Assembly (NCBI GenBank): GCA_900553205.1
Contig: USCK01000067.1
Location: forward strand, 1-9,423
From: an uncultured bacterium
GTDB taxonomy: Bacteria; Cyanobacteriota; Vampirovibrionia; Gastranaerophilales; Gastranaerophilaceae
Direction of reading: 5' to 3'
Length of the DNA stretch: 9,423 nt
Part shown: piece by piece, positions 6,958 to 9,423 of the stretch
Position numbering within the stretch: position 1 is the first letter of the stretch
How the letters are laid out: the number at the start of each line of letters is the position of its first letter
The notes under the pieces: generated by a model
What the model saw: only the letters and a program-made list of their open reading frames with translations
What the model was told of the DNA's origin: nothing
Databases searched by the model: none
Made by a program: the position numbers and the translations under genes

Positions 6958-7596
6958 ATGGACTTTTTAAAAGATCTTAATCCTGTTTTACAAATGTTGG
7001 TAGTAATGTCAGTATTTTCATTACTTCCATTTATGTTTTGTTGTATGACAAGTTTTTTGAGATTTACAATAGTATTTTCAATGTTAAAAACTGCTCTTGG
7101 TACACAACAAGTACCACCATCAATCGTAATTATTGGTTTAAGTATGATTTTAACATTTTATACAATGAGTGGTGTGTTCCAAAAAATGTATGAGTACGGC
7201 TCTGTGCCTTATAAATCATCAAAAAATATAGTTTTAGCTCTTGAACAAGGGTCAAAACCGTTGAAGGAATTTATGATGAAACAAACTCGTGAGAGTGATT
7301 TAGCATTTTTTGTCGAATTATCTCACAAAACCCCACCAAAATCACCGGAAGAAATTAATATGTGGGAAGTTGCACCAGCTTATATTTTGAGTGAATTAAA
7401 GACTGCATTTGAAATCGGGTTTGTAGTTTTTGTTCCGTTCATTGTACTGGATTTGGTTGTAGCGAACATTCTTTTGGCATTAGGTATGTTCATGTTATCA
7501 CCAACGATTATTTCCTTACCGTTCAAGTTGCTGATATTTATTGCTGTTGACGGTTGGGCGCTAATTGTTCAGGGACTTGTACAAAGTTATAATTAA
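6958..7596 (+). CDS. fliP: Flagellar type III export gate protein FliP
   Basis: Core of the FliP5-FliQ4-FliR1 export gate that carries flagellar subunits through the inner membrane. The 212-residue protein matches FliP throughout: SFLRFTIVFSMLKTALGTQ (32-50), QVPPSIVIIGL (51-61), APAYILSELKTAFEIGF, then LLALGMFMLSP and SLPFKLLIFIAVDGW near the end. It lacks the cleaved signal peptide of enterobacterial FliP and is near the length of injectisome SctR. The conserved Met-Met-Met stretch after LALG, known as part of the pore gasket, reads Met-Phe-Met (177-179) here. AAAGGT lies 7 nt before the ATG. Another 21 nt separates it from fliQ. Confidence 0.95.
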   Translation: MDFLKDLNPVLQMLVVMSVFSLLPFMFCCMTSFLRFTIVFSMLKTALGTQQVPPSIVIIGLSMILTFYTMSGVFQKMYEYGSVPYKSSKNIVLALEQGSKPLKEFMMKQTRESDLAFFVELSHKTPPKSPEEINMWEVAPAYILSELKTAFEIGFVVFVPFIVLDLVVANILLALGMFMLSPTIISLPFKLLIFIAVDGWALIVQGLVQSYN

Positions 7597-7617
7597 AAAT
7601 AAGAAAAGGTAATCATA

Positions 7618-8109
7618 ATGGAAGTTTTATTAGAATATCTGGCAAAAGGTTTTATGACAATGCTTGCAATCTCAATGCCTTGTGTATTGACGGCGGCAGC
7701 TATCGGTTTGGTGGTGGGTATTATCCAAGCCGTTACACAGGTACAAGAACAAACTATCGCTGCCGCACCAAAAATTATTGCAGTATTTTTGGTTATCGTA
7801 ATCGGAGGAATGGGGTTCATAAAACTTCTTACAAATTTGTTTGAAGAAGGAATGGGGCTTGCTTTTAATTTGATTCCTAAGAATGATAATTATGTTTTGG
7901 CAGCTGATTATTACAGATATACTTCACCTTTGACCCCAGGGGAATTGTCAGACAGATATCCAAGCAATTTGAAAATTCGTGATGTAATTAAAAAACCTAG
8001 TGATGCACCGTTTGCTAGTCAAGATGAAAAACTCAGGTATGACAAGTCTCAAAGAACTCCAATGCCTAAACCTGATTTTATAGAAACAAACAAAATTATA
8101 GGAAGGTAG
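7618..8109 (+). CDS. fliQ: Flagellar export gate protein FliQ with long C-terminal extension
   Basis: Helical-hairpin subunit packed around FliP in the export gate. Residues 1-87 are a standard FliQ: transmembrane helix 1 (about 10-37), the conserved cytoplasmic turn IIQAVTQVQEQTIAAAPK (35-52), and transmembrane helix 2 (about 53-72). Typical FliQ ends near residue 90, but this protein continues to residue 163. The tail (88-163) is hydrophilic, rich in Pro, Lys, Asp and Tyr, without a membrane segment, and resembles no domain I know. It is continuous in frame, with no sign of a frameshift or fused neighbour. AAGGT lies before the ATG. The TAG stop is 1 nt from the next gene's start. Confidence 0.93.
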   Translation: MEVLLEYLAKGFMTMLAISMPCVLTAAAIGLVVGIIQAVTQVQEQTIAAAPKIIAVFLVIVIGGMGFIKLLTNLFEEGMGLAFNLIPKNDNYVLAADYYRYTSPLTPGELSDRYPSNLKIRDVIKKPSDAPFASQDEKLRYDKSQRTPMPKPDFIETNKIIGR

Positions 8110-8110
8110 T

Positions 8111-8440
8111 ATGAAGAAAATATTGTTGGTATTAATAATGATGTTTGCCTCTCTGCCTTGTTTTGCTTTTCAAAACTATATGGTACTGACAGATAAACAA
8201 ATTTCAAAAATAAAAGTCAGTAATGAGGAGATAATAACCGTTCAGCCTATCAAAGCTCTAAATAATGAAGGCAAAGCAATGATGATTATTCCTCACAATA
8301 TCGGGTATGCAAGATTGAGTTTTTGTAAAGGTAAAAAACGTGTAAGTTTTTTGGTAAAAGTTACAGAAAACGAAACTTGTATAAAACATGTTAATGGGGT
8401 AAAACTTATTCCAATAGATTTGCCACCGGAGTTGAGATAG
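8111..8440 (+). CDS. Small exported protein resembling the secretin/pilus N-terminal domain, inserted in the flagellar export operon
   Basis: Function unknown. The 109-residue protein has a Sec signal peptide (1-19, probable cleavage after CFA). A mature domain of about 90 residues follows: VLTDKQISKIKVSNEEIITVQPI (24-47), then MMIIPHNIGYARLSF and VSFLVKVTE. This order (a conserved phrase on signalling to bind, an I-V-x-V strand, a G-Y/T-A turn and a final strand) resembles the N-terminal domain of CpaC-type pilus/secretin proteins. It suggests a periplasmic, possibly ring-associated role; the match is remote and judged by eye. Cys72 and Cys90 could form a disulfide. AGGAAGG lies 4 nt before the ATG, inside the fliQ 3' end. 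Its TAG overlaps the fliR ribosome binding site, so it should be co-translated with the export gate. It is not a standard fli gene. Confidence 0.75.
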   Translation: MKKILLVLIMMFASLPCFAFQNYMVLTDKQISKIKVSNEEIITVQPIKALNNEGKAMMIIPHNIGYARLSFCKGKKRVSFLVKVTENETCIKHVNGVKLIPIDLPPELR

Positions 8441-8443
8441 GAA

Positions 8444-9223
8444 ATGGATAATTTTGTAGCACAATTAGGTATGATGTTTCCTCAGTTAAGTGTTCACATA
8501 ACTGCAGGGTTAATTGTGTTTGCAAGAGTTTTGGGCTTTATCAGACTTGCTCCTGTTTTTAATAGAAAAGAAATAAATACTATTGTAAAATTATCCTTTG
8601 CATTACTTTTAACCGGTATTTTTGTAATGACTTTACATATTGGACCACCACCTGCAGATAACTCGTTGTTAGTTTCTATATTGTTGAATTTTGTTGTTGG
8701 AGCAATGATTGGTTATATGGCACAGTTGATTCTGTTAGCGATAGATGCAGGCGCTGATATGATAAACATGCAAATGGGTTTGACTTCAGCTATGGTTCTT
8801 GACCCAACTACTCAAAGCCAAACATCTTTGTTAGGTAAATGTATTTCTCTTTTGGGGATAATTATTTTTATAGAGGTTGGGGGATTATATTGGCTTGTGA
8901 CAGCTTTTGTCAGAAGTTTTCAGTTGTTTCCTGTTTATGCAACTGCAATTCCTTTGATGAAAATTGTTAATATGGATTATCTTATCCAAATGACATCGAA
9001 TGTATTGTACATGGGGTTACAAATTGCCTCTCCGGTACTTCTTGCAACCTTGGGGCAAGATATTATCTTGGGTGTAATTTCAAAAACTGCACCTCAAGTA
9101 AATGTGTTCCAGTTGAGCTTCTTGTTCAAACCTGTATTCGGTGCCGCAATTTTGGTTTGGATTCTGCCAATGCTTGTGAATATTATTTCTGACTATTTCC
9201 AATCTTATTCGAATATTTTTTAA
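8444..9223 (+). CDS. fliR: Flagellar export gate protein FliR
   Basis: Single-copy integral membrane subunit that completes the export gate with FliP and FliQ and contacts FlhB. The 259-residue protein has a normal length for FliR and many transmembrane segments. Family signatures include ARVLGFIRLAPVF (27-39), GADMINMQMGLTSAMVLDP (103-121) and SKTAPQVNVFQLSFLFKP (213-230). The ribosome binding site TAGGAA is built from the preceding gene's stop codon, so translation is probably coupled. No flhB fusion or overlap is seen. The TAA stop is immediately followed by dispersed-repeat DNA, so the operon may end here. Confidence 0.94.
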   Translation: MDNFVAQLGMMFPQLSVHITAGLIVFARVLGFIRLAPVFNRKEINTIVKLSFALLLTGIFVMTLHIGPPPADNSLLVSILLNFVVGAMIGYMAQLILLAIDAGADMINMQMGLTSAMVLDPTTQSQTSLLGKCISLLGIIIFIEVGGLYWLVTAFVRSFQLFPVYATAIPLMKIVNMDYLIQMTSNVLYMGLQIASPVLLATLGQDIILGVISKTAPQVNVFQLSFLFKPVFGAAILVWILPMLVNIISDYFQSYSNIF

Positions 9224-9258
9224 GATTCGTCATTCAGAGGCGTCAGCCGAAGAATCTC
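9223..9258. repeat. Dispersed palindromic repeat, GTCATTC...GAAGAATCTC type
   Basis: The segment starts at the last base of the fliR stop codon and reads AGATTC, GTCATTCAGAGGC, GTCAGCC, GAAGAATCTC. Its ends AGATTC (9223-9228) and GAATCT (9252-9257) pair, and GGC/GCC inside can form a small hairpin. Many bacterial genomes carry multicopy elements with this wording; recognition is from memory, with one copy in the window. It may also act as the 3' hairpin of the fliR transcript. Confidence 0.6.
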
Positions 9259-9300
9259 TTCCAAGAAGTTAATAGGTTATTAAGTGAATAAGAAATTTAG

Positions 9301-9341
9301 CTGTCATTACGAGGGAATGAAATGACCGAAGTAATCCAGCG
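9301..9341. repeat. Dispersed palindromic repeat, GTCATTACGAGG...GTAATCCAG type
   Basis: GTCATT (9303-9308) pairs with AATGAC (9321-9326), and ATTAC (9306-9310) pairs with GTAAT (9331-9335), giving two alternative hairpins. The wording resembles widespread intergenic repeats of the form GTCATTGCGAGG...GAAGCAATCCAG. Only one copy lies in the window, so copy number cannot be shown here. Confidence 0.6.
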
Positions 9342-9351
9342 AATTTCTGTA

Positions 9352-9402
9352 CGGCATTAATGCCGGATAGCGAACAGATTGAGGCTATTGGAACAAAGTT
9401 CC
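9352..9402. repeat. Cluster of short palindromes at the window's right edge
   Basis: CGGCATTAATGCCG (9352-9365) is a perfect 14-bp palindrome, and GGAAC-AAA-GTTCC (9390-9402) is a 5-bp-stem hairpin. No open reading frame of note occupies 9224-9423. The segment continues beyond the window and may belong to a larger repeat unit with the two preceding elements. Confidence 0.5.
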
Positions 9403-9423
9403 TTTGCCGAAACTCTGTGAGCG

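Noticed and set aside
5291..9223. Operon as a non-flagellar injectisome
   Set aside because: The double-SpoA protein and SctR-like features of FliP suggested it, but a clear FliO between the C-ring gene and fliP, a component unknown in injectisomes, marks the cluster as flagellar.
9352..9365. Phage or plasmid attachment site at the 14-bp palindrome
   Set aside because: No integrase, tRNA gene or second copy is present in the window to support it.

Overview
The window is AT-rich DNA from a flagellated bacterium with a Gram-negative type envelope. The flagellar type III export genes fliO, fliP, fliQ and fliR show flagellation. A large protein with a signal peptide and a two-partner-secretion haemagglutination domain, and a small exported protein resembling a secretin N-domain, point to an outer membrane. 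The divergence of the export proteins, the low GC and the dispersed repeat types would fit an uncultured gut or host-associated lineage such as Vampirovibrionia/Gastranaerophilales. That placement is inference, and no marker gene in the window settles it.

Layout. (1) Bases 1-2300, minus strand, are an accessory flank: a WYL-domain transcriptional regulator broken by a -1 frameshift and running off the left edge, an intact left-handed beta-helix (hexapeptide-repeat) acyltransferase, and a TspO/MBR-family gene with a TGA stop in place of a conserved Trp codon. (2) Bases 2365-2399 are a 15-bp perfect-stem terminator. (3) Bases 2425-5103, minus strand, encode an 892-residue TpsA-like filamentous-haemagglutinin-type exoprotein. 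(4) Bases 5104-5290 are an AT-rich divergent intergenic region. (5) Bases 5291-9223, plus strand, are a compact flagellar operon: a FliM/FliN-type C-ring protein with two SpoA domains, fliO, fliP, fliQ, a small exported protein, and fliR. (6) Bases 9224-9423 are non-coding and hold two dispersed-repeat-type palindromic elements and further short palindromes.

How the genes work together. FliP, FliQ and FliR form the export gate of the flagellar secretion machine, and FliO assists FliP assembly. The first gene encodes the cytoplasmic C-ring component that sits under the gate. Three features are unusual. The C-ring gene has the double-SpoA design of injectisome SctQ proteins and contains a strong in-frame internal ribosome binding site and ATG that would release a FliN-sized SpoA2 protein. 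FliQ carries a hydrophilic tail of about 75 residues that is absent from normal FliQ. A secreted protein resembling the N-terminal domain of secretin/pilus proteins is encoded between fliQ and fliR. Together they suggest a divergent flagellar export apparatus with lineage-specific additions.

No tRNA, rRNA, CRISPR array, transposase or integrase was seen.
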